Assembly: GCA_036274895.1 (NCBI GenBank) | Contig: DASUEU010000058.1 | Location: forward strand, 151,645 to 215,644 | Origin: CALMKX01 sp036274895 | GTDB lineage: Bacteria; Acidobacteriota; Thermoanaerobaculia; Multivoradales; SZUA-115 | DNA length: 64,000 nt | Direction of reading: 5' to 3' | Shown: positions 25,376-33,272 of the stretch, piece after piece | How the letters are laid out: each line of letters opens with the position of its first letter | How positions within the stretch are numbered: position 1 is the stretch's first letter | Notes under the pieces: model-generated | Databases searched by the model: none | Seen by the model: only the letters and a program-made list of their open reading frames with translations | Told to the model about the DNA's origin: nothing | Made by a program: the position numbers and the translations under genes

Positions 25376-26707
25376 GTGGAAACCCTGAGCCAGGCCGTCA
25401 CCTGGGCCAGCAACGCCGTGTGGGGGCCGTGGACCGTCGCTCTCCTGCTCGGCACCGGCCTCTTCCTGTCCATCCGCTTCCGCTTCGTCCAGGTCACCCA
25501 TCTCCGGCGGGCCATCGCGGGGCTGCGATTCCGCGGCAAGGCCGCCACGGGCGGCGTGCTCACCCCCTTCCAGGCCTTCACCACCAGCCTCGCCGGCTCG
25601 GTGGGCACCGGCAACATCGCCGGCGTGGCCACGGCGGTGGTCTCAGGCGGCCCGGGGGCGGTGTTCTGGATCTGGGCCTACGGCTTCTTCGCTGCCGCCA
25701 TCAAGTTCGCCGAGGCCGTGCTGGGCCTGAAGTACCGGCAGACCGGCGAAGGCACTTTCTCGGGTGGCCCGATGCGCTACCTGGAGCACGGCCTGGGCTC
25801 CCCCGGCCTGGCCAAGCTCTACGGCCTGGTGGCCGGGGTGGCCGCCCTGACCACCACCCCCTTCACCCAGCCCAACTCGATCGCCGTGGTCTTCCAGGAC
25901 CAGCTCGGCGTCGCTCCCTGGGCAACCGGCATCGCCCTCGCCGTGCTGACCTTCGTGGTGGTGGTCGGCGGGGTGGCCTCGATCGGCAAGGCGGCGGAGA
26001 AGCTCGCTCCGACCATGGTCGGTCTCTATCTCGTGGGCGGCCTGGTCGTCCTCGCCACCCACTTCGGCGAGGTGCCCGGGGTCTTCGCCCTGATCTTCCG
26101 CGAGGCCTTCTCCCTCGAGTCCGCCGGCGGCGGCGCGGCCGGCGTGGGCATGATGCTCGCCGTGCGCTACGGCCTGGCCCGGGGCATCTACGCCAACGAG
26201 GCCGGCTACGGCACGGCCGCCGTGGCCTACGCCACCGCCCGCTCCGACCGCCCGGTCAACCAGGGGCTCGCTGCGGTGCTCGAGGTCTTCATCGTCTCCT
26301 TCGTGACCTCCTCGGTGAGCGCCCTCACCATCCTCGCGAGCGGCGTCTGGCAGTCCGGGGCCAAGAGCACGGCCCTGGTGGCCGCCGCCTTCGACACCGC
26401 CATCCCCGGCGGCGGTTACCTCGTGGCCCTCTCGGCCCTGCTCTTCGGCTACACCACCCTGACCGGCTGGAGCTGGTACGGCGAGCAGTTCCTCCAGTAC
26501 CTCTTCGGCCGGCGCATCGTGCAGCCCTACCGCTGGGTCTTCTGCGCGCTGATCGTCTTCGGTGCCACCAGCCGGGTGGAGCTGGTGTGGGCCTGGGGGG
26601 ACCTGATGAACGGCCTGCAGATCTTCCCCAACCTGATCGGTTTACTCGGCCTCTCGGCGGTGGTGGCGCGTGAGCTACGGCGGGAGAGTGAGGCGGCCTC
26701 GCCGTGA
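25376..26707 (+). CDS. Sodium:alanine/glycine symporter (AGCS family)
   Basis: A 443-aa inner-membrane Na+-coupled symporter with about 11 helices. 'TPFQAFTTSLAGSVGTGNIA' is the AGCS signature, and 'GIYANEAGYGTAAVAYATA' and 'FGYTTLTGWSWYGEQ' are further conserved segments. The family carries alanine, glycine or D-alanine. GTG 25376 is the start because it matches the usual N-terminus; a TATCCT -10-like element lies 10 nt upstream and no ribosome site is present. The stop overlaps the dipeptide epimerase start by GTGA. The context suggests uptake of alanine released from cell-wall peptides. Confidence 0.88.
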   Translation: METLSQAVTWASNAVWGPWTVALLLGTGLFLSIRFRFVQVTHLRRAIAGLRFRGKAATGGVLTPFQAFTTSLAGSVGTGNIAGVATAVVSGGPGAVFWIWAYGFFAAAIKFAEAVLGLKYRQTGEGTFSGGPMRYLEHGLGSPGLAKLYGLVAGVAALTTTPFTQPNSIAVVFQDQLGVAPWATGIALAVLTFVVVVGGVASIGKAAEKLAPTMVGLYLVGGLVVLATHFGEVPGVFALIFREAFSLESAGGGAAGVGMMLAVRYGLARGIYANEAGYGTAAVAYATARSDRPVNQGLAAVLEVFIVSFVTSSVSALTILASGVWQSGAKSTALVAAAFDTAIPGGGYLVALSALLFGYTTLTGWSWYGEQFLQYLFGRRIVQPYRWVFCALIVFGATSRVELVWAWGDLMNGLQIFPNLIGLLGLSAVVARELRRESEAASP

Positions 26708-27723
26708 TCGAGCTGCGCCACCACGGCATCGAGCTGGCGCTGCGCCACCCCTTCGGCCTGTCGCGGGGGGTGAGCACGGTGCGCCACAACCTGGTCGTCG
26801 AGCTCGAGCACGAGGGCTTGGTCGGTCTGGGGGAGGCGGCGCCGATCGCCCGCTACGGCCAGGACCGGGAGAGCGCCCGGCGAGCCGTCGAGGCCATGGC
26901 GCCCCGGCTGGGGGACCCGCGGCACTTCGACGGCGCCGCGCGGGAGGCCGCGCTGGCGGCCGCCGTGCCCGGCCAGGACTGCGCCGAGGCGGCCCTGGAC
27001 ATCGCCCTCCACGACCTCGCCGGCAAGCGCTGCGGCGTCCCCCTTTACCAGCTCTGGGGGCTCGATTCCGGGCAGGTGCCCCTGACCTCGTTCACCATCG
27101 CCATGGACACCCCGGAGGTGGTGGCCGAGAAGGTGCGGGAGGCCGCCGAGTTCGAGATCCTCAAGGTCAAGCTCGGCGGCCCCGAGGACCGCGCCCTGAT
27201 CGAGGCCGTGCGCTCGGTGACCGACCGCCCCCTGCGGGTGGACGCCAACGAGGGCTGGACCTTCGAGCAGGCGAGGGAGCTGCTGCCCTGGCTGGCGGAG
27301 ATGGGCGTCGAGCTGGTGGAGCAACCCCTGCCCGCGGCGCAGCTCGCCGAGATGCGGGAGCTGCGCCGATCCTCTCCCCTGCCCCTCTTCGCCGACGAGA
27401 GCGTGCACCGGGCCGCGGACGTCCCGCGCCTGGCCGGCGCCTTCGACGGCATCAACGTCAAGCTGATGAAGTGCGGCGGGCCGGGCGAGGCCCTGCGCAT
27501 GATCCACGTGGCCCGGGCCCACGGCCTCCAGGTGATGCTGGGCTGCATGATCGAGTCCTCGATCGCGATCACCGCCGCCGCCCACCTCTCGCCCCTGGTC
27601 GACCATGCCGACCTCGACGGCCACCTGCTGGTGACCAACGACCCCTATCTCGGCGCCACCCTGCGCGGCGGCCGCCTGGTGCCCCCCGACGGCCCCGGCC
27701 TGGGCGTGGTGCCTCGCCCCTGA
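26704..27723 (+). CDS. L-Ala-D/L-Glu dipeptide epimerase (enolase superfamily)
   Basis: A 339-aa enolase-superfamily enzyme of the muconate-lactonising subgroup. Catalytic KxK is in 'ILKVKLGGPEDR' (near 156-158). The metal ligands are in 'LRVDANEGWT' (Asp), 'ELVEQPLP' (Glu) and 'LFADESVH' (Asp), and the second base Lys is in 'GINVKLMKCGG'. Dipeptide epimerases of this type convert L-Ala-D-Glu from murein tripeptide to L-Ala-L-Glu for peptidase cleavage. The proximity of murQ supports this over other dipeptide specificities. GTG 26704 overlaps the symporter stop. A sugar kinase gene follows after 23 bp. Confidence 0.88.
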   Translation: MIELRHHGIELALRHPFGLSRGVSTVRHNLVVELEHEGLVGLGEAAPIARYGQDRESARRAVEAMAPRLGDPRHFDGAAREAALAAAVPGQDCAEAALDIALHDLAGKRCGVPLYQLWGLDSGQVPLTSFTIAMDTPEVVAEKVREAAEFEILKVKLGGPEDRALIEAVRSVTDRPLRVDANEGWTFEQARELLPWLAEMGVELVEQPLPAAQLAEMRELRRSSPLPLFADESVHRAADVPRLAGAFDGINVKLMKCGGPGEALRMIHVARAHGLQVMLGCMIESSIAITAAAHLSPLVDHADLDGHLLVTNDPYLGATLRGGRLVPPDGPGLGVVPRP

Positions 27724-27746
27724 GGCGGAGGAAAGGAGCGGACGCC

Positions 27747-28640
27747 ATGCCCTTCGTGCTCGGGATCGACGCCGGCGGTACCAAGACCGTGGGCCTCTTG
27801 GCCGACGGGGAAGGCAAGGTGCAGGCGCAGATGCGCGCCGGCGGCGCCAACCTGCGGGTGCACGGCGAGCTGGCGGTGGAAAAGGTGCTCTACGAGGTGA
27901 TCGACGCCCTGGCCCCGGCCGAGCCCCTGGCGGCGGTCTGCCTGGGCATGGCCGGGGTGGACCGGCCGGAGGAGAAGGACCTGGTCCACGAGATGCTGCG
28001 CCGGCTGGGGCTGCGCCGCTCGGTGCGGGTGGAGAACGACGCCTTCGTGGCCCTGGTGGCCGGCGCGCCGGAGAAGGTGGGCATCGTGGTGGTGGCGGGG
28101 ACGGGGTCGATCGCCTACGGCGTGGACCCCTCCGGCCGCACGGCCCGCTCCGGCGGCTGGGGTTATCTGCTGGGGGACGAGGGCTCGGCCTTCTGGCTGG
28201 GCCACGCGGCGGTGCGCCAGGGGATCCGCGCAGTGGACGGCCGCGGGCCGGGCACCAGCCTCTACGACCGCATCTGCCGCAAGCTGGGGGTGGCCGAGCC
28301 GGCCGGGCTGGTGGCCTGGTTCTACGACCAGGGGGACACCCGCACCCGGGTGGCCGAGCTGGCCTCGGTGGTGGAGGAGGCGGCCACGGACGGCGACGAG
28401 GCCGCCTCGGCCCTGCTCGACCAGGCGGCCCAGCACCTGGCCCGTGCCGCGCGGGCGGTGGCGCGGCAGCTGTCCTTCCCCGAGCCTTATCGGGTGGTGC
28501 TCTCGGGCGGGGTGTTCCGCGCCTGCCCCAGTCTCTTCCGTCGGATCCAGGGCTCGCTCGACCTGCCCTCGGCGCAGGTGGTGCGGCTGGAGGTCGAGCC
28601 GGCGCTCGGCGCCGTCCGCCTGGCCCTCGAGCTGCTCTGA
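27747..28640 (+). CDS. GlcNAc/MurNAc kinase, BadF/BadG ATPase family
   Basis: A 297-aa ASKHA-fold kinase. The phosphate-1 loop is 'VLGIDAGGTKTVGLLADG' at the N-terminus, phosphate-2 is 'GIVVVAGTGSIAYGV', and the adenosine loop is 'RVVLSGGVFRACP'. The central Asp of 'RVENDAFVAL' is the likely catalytic base. Members of this BadF/BadG/BcrA/BcrD group include N-acetylglucosamine kinases and the MurNAc/GlcNAc kinase MurK. With murQ 2.4 kb away, phosphorylation of MurNAc to the MurQ substrate is a good inference. ATG 27747 has GGAGGAAAGGAG 8-12 nt upstream, a strong site. Confidence 0.86.
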   Translation: MPFVLGIDAGGTKTVGLLADGEGKVQAQMRAGGANLRVHGELAVEKVLYEVIDALAPAEPLAAVCLGMAGVDRPEEKDLVHEMLRRLGLRRSVRVENDAFVALVAGAPEKVGIVVVAGTGSIAYGVDPSGRTARSGGWGYLLGDEGSAFWLGHAAVRQGIRAVDGRGPGTSLYDRICRKLGVAEPAGLVAWFYDQGDTRTRVAELASVVEEAATDGDEAASALLDQAAQHLARAARAVARQLSFPEPYRVVLSGGVFRACPSLFRRIQGSLDLPSAQVVRLEVEPALGAVRLALELL

Positions 28641-28658
28641 GCGGGGCTCGTCGAGACC

Positions 28659-29432
28659 ATGGCGGACGCTGGCTCGAAGGTCCTGATCGTCAACGCGGAC
28701 GACCTCGGCCGCACGCCGGGGATCAACGCCGGGATCTTCGAGGCCCACGAACGGGGAATCGTCACCAGCGCGACGCTGATGGTGGGCTTCCCGGCGGCCG
28801 AGGCGGCAGCCCGAGAGCTGCCCCGCCTGCCGCGGCTGGGAGTGGGGTTACACGTGGCGCTGACCGGCGCCCGCCCCCTGCTGCCCCCCGAGCGGGTGCC
28901 CAGCCTGGTAGGCCCCGACGGCGCCTTCCCCCCGCACCCGAGCCGTTTCGTTGACCTCGACCCGGGCGAGGTGCGCTCCGAAGTGGAGGCCCAGTTCGCC
29001 CGCTTCCAGCAGCTCACCGGCCGCCTACCCACCCACCTCGACAGCCACCACCACAGCCACCGTCACCCGGTGGTCTGCGAGGCGCTGATCGAGGTAGCCA
29101 AGCGCCACGGGCTGCCGGTGCGCAACGCCTCGCCCGAGGTCGACGCGCGGCTGCTTCAAGCCGGGGTCCCGACCACGGATGCCTTCATCGAGCGCTTCTA
29201 CGGCCCGGACGCCACGCTCGAAGTGTTGCTCGAGATCCTGGCCGGGGTCGGGACAGGCATCACCGAGCTGATGTGCCACCCGGCTCGGGTGGACGACGAC
29301 CTGCGGGCTGGAAGCAGCTACGTCGAAGAGAGAGAAGCCGAGCTCGCGGCGCTCTGCCATGCGGAGGTGCTGCGGGCGGTGCGGGGGATGGGACTGGAAC
29401 TGGGGAGCTTCGACGGAGTGGGGGGCGGGTAA
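28659..29432 (+). CDS. ChbG/HpnK (YdjC)-family carbohydrate deacetylase
   Basis: A 257-aa polysaccharide deacetylase-like hydrolase of the YdjC family. Metal and catalytic motifs are 'LIVNADDLGRTPGINAGI' (Asp pair), 'LGVGLHVALTGARPL' and 'PTHLDSHHHSHRHP' (His ligands), with 'ELMCHPARVDDDLR' near the end. ChbG-type enzymes remove the acetyl group from N-acetylglucosamine units of oligosaccharides. It begins 18 bp after the kinase stop, so it is the last gene of the muropeptide/amino-sugar operon. It is not normally part of murein recycling and suggests that chito-oligosaccharides or deacetylated muropeptides are also handled. Confidence 0.85.
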   Translation: MADAGSKVLIVNADDLGRTPGINAGIFEAHERGIVTSATLMVGFPAAEAAARELPRLPRLGVGLHVALTGARPLLPPERVPSLVGPDGAFPPHPSRFVDLDPGEVRSEVEAQFARFQQLTGRLPTHLDSHHHSHRHPVVCEALIEVAKRHGLPVRNASPEVDARLLQAGVPTTDAFIERFYGPDATLEVLLEILAGVGTGITELMCHPARVDDDLRAGSSYVEEREAELAALCHAEVLRAVRGMGLELGSFDGVGGG

Positions 29433-29442
29433 GTACGATCCC

Positions 29443-29757
29443 TCAACGCCTGTGGACTTCGTCACGATCTGGGAGCTGCCCCCCTACTCGAACCCGCGGA
29501 TTCTCGACCAGATCGCGAATGCCTTCCCAGGCTGACAGGCGCTGTGCCCGGATCTCCTCCAACAGGTCGGCCGCGTCAACGTACTCCTCGCGCTGGATCC
29601 CCGCGATGGCATCGAGCAGCTCCTGCTCCTCCTCCGCCGTCAAGCGGACAGGCCGCTCTGGCTCGGTGGCGATCACCAACACCTCCTGGCCTTCGCCGAA
29701 GGTCTCCGCAGGGATCTCGAACTTTCCACCAATCACGGTAGCGGCAAGAACTCTCAT
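29443..29757 (-). CDS. Antitoxin-like small protein (orphan)
   Basis: A 104-aa protein. The start 'MRVLAATVIGGKFEIPAETF' and 'GEGQEVLVIATE' resemble short AbrB/Phd-like antitoxin N-termini in which a beta-hairpin precedes an acidic helical tail. Here the tail is 'TAEEEQELLDAIAGIQREEY', giving an overall acidic protein. ATG 29757 has an AAGGAGG site 8 nt upstream, the best in this region. No toxin-like reading frame lies next to it, so it is either an orphan or the remnant of a pair. It marks the left edge of the accessory island. Confidence 0.6.
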   Translation of the reverse strand: MRVLAATVIGGKFEIPAETFGEGQEVLVIATEPERPVRLTAEEEQELLDAIAGIQREEYVDAADLLEEIRAQRLSAWEGIRDLVENPRVRVGGQLPDRDEVHRR

Positions 29758-29840
29758 CCGATGGGCCTCCTTCACAGGCATGTCATCGTACTCTTCTTCG
29801 GCGCTGGTAGCCCAGGCGGCCCGCGAGCCTCCCGCTCGAC

Positions 29841-29874
29841 TCCGCCCCTCGACGGGCCGGAGTCGAGGGGCGGA
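29841..29874. repeat. Perfect 13-bp inverted repeat (hairpin)
   Basis: TCCGCCCCTCGAC (29841-29853) and GTCGAGGGGCGGA (29862-29874) form a perfect 13-bp stem with an 8-nt loop. It lies in the roughly 380-bp gap between the antitoxin-like gene and the TIR-like gene. No other feature was recognised in the gap. The function is unknown; a terminator or mobile hairpin element is possible. Confidence 0.6.
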
Positions 29875-30136
29875 ACCAGACCGCCCAGGCCAGCTCGCCC
29901 GGCCCAACGGCTGCCGCGCGCTCGGCGGCCTCTCCCAGGCCGCTAGACGTTGACTTCGGAAGTCCACACCAGTAGAGTTCTCGAAACTACGAGGGATCAG
30001 TACATTGCCCCGACATCCTGCCCGAAGGCAGAGTACCGACCGGCACCGTGGTGCCGCTTGGGACGCTCGCGCGCGGGCGGCCGATTACAGAGAGAGATGT
30101 TAGGCGGCGAAAGGGGCGGCACGTGAGGATCGATCG

Positions 30137-30637
30137 ATGGCGAGACGAGTGTTCTTCAGCTTCCACTACGGGCTGGACCACTGGCGAGCCGCGCAAGTTC
30201 GGAACGTCGGGGTCGTTGAGGGCAACGTGCCCGTTTCGGACAATGACTGGGAATCTGTGACACGCGGCGGAGACGCTGCGATTCGGCGGTGGATTGACTG
30301 GCAACTCAACGGCACGTCTTGTGCCGTCGTGCTGATTGGGAGCGCGACCGCAGGTCGGAAGTGGATCAACTACGAAATCAAGCGGGCCTGGGGCACAGGC
30401 AAGGGCTTGGTTGGAGTGCACATCCACAACCTCAAGGACCAGTTCGGCAACCCAGCGCCAAAGGGTAGCAACCCGTTTGCTGGCTTCACGCTCAACAACG
30501 GAGCCACCCCGCTCTCGAGCGTCGCTAGGACGTACGATCCGCCATACATCATGAGCACGCACGTCTTCGGCCACATCAAGCAGAACCTGGCGACTTGGGT
30601 CGAGGACGCTGTCTTCACTCGATCAAGGTGGCCATAG
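30137..30637 (+). CDS. TIR-like (MTH538/ThsB-type) domain protein
   Basis: A 166-aa protein made of a single TIR-like domain. It starts 'RRVFFSFHYGLDHWRAAQVR', continues with 'SDNDWESVTRGGDAAIRRWI' and 'SCAVVLIGSATAGRKWINYE', and has 'VGVHIHNLKD' in the second half. The Glu at residue 80, in the W-x-x-Y-E context, is the likely catalytic or nucleotide-contact residue. This family (PF08937-type) includes Thoeris ThsB proteins, which make a nucleotide signal after phage infection. The ATG follows GAGG by 8 nt. The stop codon directly abuts the ATG of the next gene (TAGATG), so the two form an operon. Base composition is clearly lower in GC than the flanks, consistent with transfer. Confidence 0.82.
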   Translation: MARRVFFSFHYGLDHWRAAQVRNVGVVEGNVPVSDNDWESVTRGGDAAIRRWIDWQLNGTSCAVVLIGSATAGRKWINYEIKRAWGTGKGLVGVHIHNLKDQFGNPAPKGSNPFAGFTLNNGATPLSSVARTYDPPYIMSTHVFGHIKQNLATWVEDAVFTRSRWP

Positions 30638-31084
30638 ATGGCAACGGACAATGCCAAGGTTCTGGGTGAGGAATCGCCAGGAGTCCAAGCCCACCTGTCA
30701 ATCCTGCAGGCTGTTATCCAGCGGATGGCCGCGAATAGCTCGTCGGCCAAGGCGTGGTGCATTACGCTAGCGTCTGCGATTCTTGTTGTCGTCGCCGACA
30801 AAGGGCAGCCACAGTACGCGCTCATCGCCCTGATTCCCACTGTTCTGTTCCTCGTGCTTGATGCGTACTACCTAGCCCTCGAACGCAGCTTCCGGGGATC
30901 CTACCGGTGCTTTGTCGAGAAGCTCCACCAAGACCGGGCAACCGCGGCTGACCTCTATGAAGTAGTGCCGCGCGGCCACTTGGGAAGGGAGTTCTTGCGC
31001 GCACTGCTATCCTTCTCTATCTGGCCTTTCTATCTCACACTCCTGGCTCTGATCGGCGCGGCAATCCGACTGGTGCTTTCTTAG
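30638..31084 (+). CDS. Small multi-pass membrane protein, putative TIR-partner effector
   Basis: A 148-aa membrane protein with hydrophobic segments at about 38-54, 58-80 and 122-147. A cytosolic N-terminal helix ('AHLSILQAVIQRMAANSS') comes before them, and a conserved-looking 'LDAYYLALERSFRGSYRCF' stretch follows TM2. The acidic residue plus ER..R..Y pattern after a pair of helices recalls SLATT-type two-TM effectors, which are thought to form pores in nucleotide-signalled cell-suicide systems; this is a resemblance, not an identification. It begins at the base after the TIR gene stop, so both are made from one mRNA. A membrane-damaging effector triggered by a TIR product is the simplest model. 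Confidence 0.7.
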   Translation: MATDNAKVLGEESPGVQAHLSILQAVIQRMAANSSSAKAWCITLASAILVVVADKGQPQYALIALIPTVLFLVLDAYYLALERSFRGSYRCFVEKLHQDRATAADLYEVVPRGHLGREFLRALLSFSIWPFYLTLLALIGAAIRLVLS

Positions 31085-31242
31085 AATGTCTTGCACCAGA
31101 GGAAGCTGCCCCCCAGCAAGCTGCCCAAAAGACCGGCGACCCTCGCCTCTAGTGAACGGAAGCGGTTGGCAGCGGAGGGCGCTGAGGATCTGCTTTCTCA
31201 GCCGCAGGAGCTAGACTACGACCTAAGCCGCGAGGTATCACG

Positions 31243-32979
31243 ATGCACATCTTCCCGACCGACGAGGAAGTCGAGCAGGCAGCAGGGCTACTGGTCAACA
31301 CCTACGGGGTCTCGGCCCAACTCCTCGGCCAGCTCTTTGACACCGAGCAGCGCGACCAGGCGAACAGCATTCTCCAGGCGCTTGGCGGCACGCGGTTAAG
31401 TTCCCTCGATGTCGCCCGGCTGCTGGTCCAGCGAGAAGGCCCAGCGCTCTTCTCCGGTAGCAAGGAGGTTACGCGCGAGTTGCGCCTGCACATCCTCAAC
31501 GGGCTGCCGGACGAGAGAGTCCAGGAGTTGTTCGAGCGGAACCCGCCGGCGGGGAAGAACATCACGGCGGTGTCCCGAATGCGAAGGCCCTTGGCACGGA
31601 TGAAGTGGACTTCCGGCAAGCGGTGGGCTCGGGACTTCGTCGCTTCCGCCGGGTTCCCGTTGATCTTCGCTGGCGTGGATCAGCGGGAGAAGGTGCCCAC
31701 CATCCACGACGTGCCGCCGCTCAAGGTGCCGCCGAAGCTGGCTCGGTTCCAGGAACAGCTGAAGGAGCGGATGCTCCAGGTCCTGGAGCACTACGGCGCT
31801 CGCACCCGGTGCGTGGTCACGCTGCCGACCGGAGGCGGCAAGACGCGGGTCGCCGTTGAAGCCTTCATCGACTGGATGCAGCCCCGCTTCGACGAGGGCA
31901 AGTATCTGATCTGGATCGCCCAGAGCGAAGAACTCTGCGAACAGGCGATCGCATGCCTCGAGCAGATGTGGGGTTCCCGGGAGTTCGTTCGCCCGCTGCG
32001 GATCTACCGGTTCTTTGGCGGCCGGGACATCCCCACCGACGACTTGAGGGGAGGAGCGGTGGTGGCGAGCATCCAGCAGCTCCACAACCGCATCAAGAAA
32101 GGTGCGGAGGCCACCGGGATCATCCTGAAGGACACCGGGGCCATGATCATTGACGAGGCCCACCGCGCGGTGTCCGCGATGTACGACACCCTCCTGGACC
32201 GGGCCGAAAAGATCTGCGGGCCGGACCTATTCCCGATATGCGGCCTCACCGCCACACCAGGGCGGGCAGGGCTGAACAGCTCACAAGAGATTGTCAAGCT
32301 GGTGGACCGTTTCGAAGTCTACTTGATAAAGCCCGAATTGGGAGAGCAGTACGACGCCAACCCGTTGCGGTACTTCCGGGAGCACAGGTTCCTGGCACGA
32401 GCGCGTCACGTCCTCTACCATTCGGGGTGCGAATACGAACTTACGGACGACGAGGTCGACGAGGTGAAACGCGAGACCGATCTGCCGGCCGGGTTCCTCA
32501 AGCGGTTGGCGGCCGACCGGCAGCGCAACCTCCTCGTCATTCGGCGACTGCTCGAACTTCCCAAGGGCACACCCACCCTGGTCTACGCCTGCACCGTGGA
32601 ACACGCGTACTTCTTGGCTGCAATTCTGACGGCGCAGGGGCGAAGGGCCGCTGCCGTATCCGCCGACACCCCCATGACCGTGCGTCGGGCGATGGTCCAT
32701 GACTTCAAGGGGGGCAAGATCGAGGCCCTCTGCAACTACGGCGTCCTGACCACCGGGTTCGACGCCCCGAAGACGGAGTGCATTGCCCTCTGCCGGCCGA
32801 CCACCAGCGAGGTGCTCTACGAACAGATCATCGGTCGCGGAGTCCGCGGGCCAGCATTCGGAGGCACCGAGGAGTGCACGATCATTGACTTCGCGGACAA
32901 CATTCGGCGTCTCGGGCCGCCGCTCGCGTACAAGCGGTTTGCAGACTTCTGGAGTACAGAGGACACGGAGGGAGTGTAA
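31243..32979 (+). CDS. Superfamily II DEAD/DEAH-box helicase
   Basis: A 578-aa protein. An N-terminal region of about 165 residues has no recognised domain. Then come SF2 motifs: Walker A 'VTLPTGGGKTRVAVEA' (194-203), 'DEAH' in 'GAMIIDEAHRAVS' (near 303), motif III 'CGLTATPGR', and motif VI 'EQIIGRGVRGP' (near 526). These resemble the helicase parts of type I restriction HsdR subunits and of stand-alone defence helicases. No nuclease motif is seen. GAGGT lies 7 nt before the ATG. It is 158 bp downstream of the membrane-protein gene and on the same strand, so it may belong to the same transcript. That gap shows no recognised feature. Confidence 0.82.
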   Translation: MHIFPTDEEVEQAAGLLVNTYGVSAQLLGQLFDTEQRDQANSILQALGGTRLSSLDVARLLVQREGPALFSGSKEVTRELRLHILNGLPDERVQELFERNPPAGKNITAVSRMRRPLARMKWTSGKRWARDFVASAGFPLIFAGVDQREKVPTIHDVPPLKVPPKLARFQEQLKERMLQVLEHYGARTRCVVTLPTGGGKTRVAVEAFIDWMQPRFDEGKYLIWIAQSEELCEQAIACLEQMWGSREFVRPLRIYRFFGGRDIPTDDLRGGAVVASIQQLHNRIKKGAEATGIILKDTGAMIIDEAHRAVSAMYDTLLDRAEKICGPDLFPICGLTATPGRAGLNSSQEIVKLVDRFEVYLIKPELGEQYDANPLRYFREHRFLARARHVLYHSGCEYELTDDEVDEVKRETDLPAGFLKRLAADRQRNLLVIRRLLELPKGTPTLVYACTVEHAYFLAAILTAQGRRAAAVSADTPMTVRRAMVHDFKGGKIEALCNYGVLTTGFDAPKTECIALCRPTTSEVLYEQIIGRGVRGPAFGGTEECTIIDFADNIRRLGPPLAYKRFADFWSTEDTEGV

Positions 32980-33159
32980 GGTCGATCAACTTCTGGGAAA
33001 AGGGTCGAAGCGGAACTCCAGGCCGGCGCCTGCGCTATCCGGAGCTGGGGCTCACGCCAAGGTGCTCCGAGGGAATCCGCAGCTTGCGGCCCAGAGCCTC
33101 GTGAGGTAGCTTGGCGCCTTCACCTGGAGCGTTGAGATGCCGACCACGACGGAGGGCCC

Positions 33160-33272
33160 GCGGCGTGCTGCGGGAGCTCGGCGTGTCCGAGCCGGGCAAG
33201 TTGCTCGAGCAGCTGCTGGCTGAGCCCAGGCGTCGGCGGGTCGAGCCCGTCGCTACCAGGAACGCGCCATGA
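33160..33272 (+). pseudogene. Possible 3' remnant of a lost gene before rhuM
   Basis: A frame ending at TGA 33270-33272 encodes 'GVLRELGVSEPGKLLEQLLAE' residues and a basic tail, and overlaps the RhuM start codon as ATGA, the usual layout of intact operons here. There is no good start and no upstream domain, so this looks like the surviving end of a gene deleted between the helicase and rhuM genes. The rest of the 289-bp gap (32980-33268) holds nothing recognisable. Confidence 0.3.

Noticed and set aside
29452..29535. A 27-codon plus-strand frame beginning GTG GAC TTC GTC inside the antitoxin-like gene.
   Set aside because: It is the complement of the better supported minus-strand gene, has no ribosome site and matches no family.
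30091..30120. GTTAGGC just before the TIR gene, like an integron attC core site.
   Set aside because: No matching RYYYAAC partner with attC-like folding was found at a suitable distance, and no integrase or second cassette end is present.
31091..31242. A TTG-started frame between the membrane-protein and helicase genes.
   Set aside because: It runs into the helicase gene out of frame, lacks a ribosome site and shows no family; treated as non-coding.
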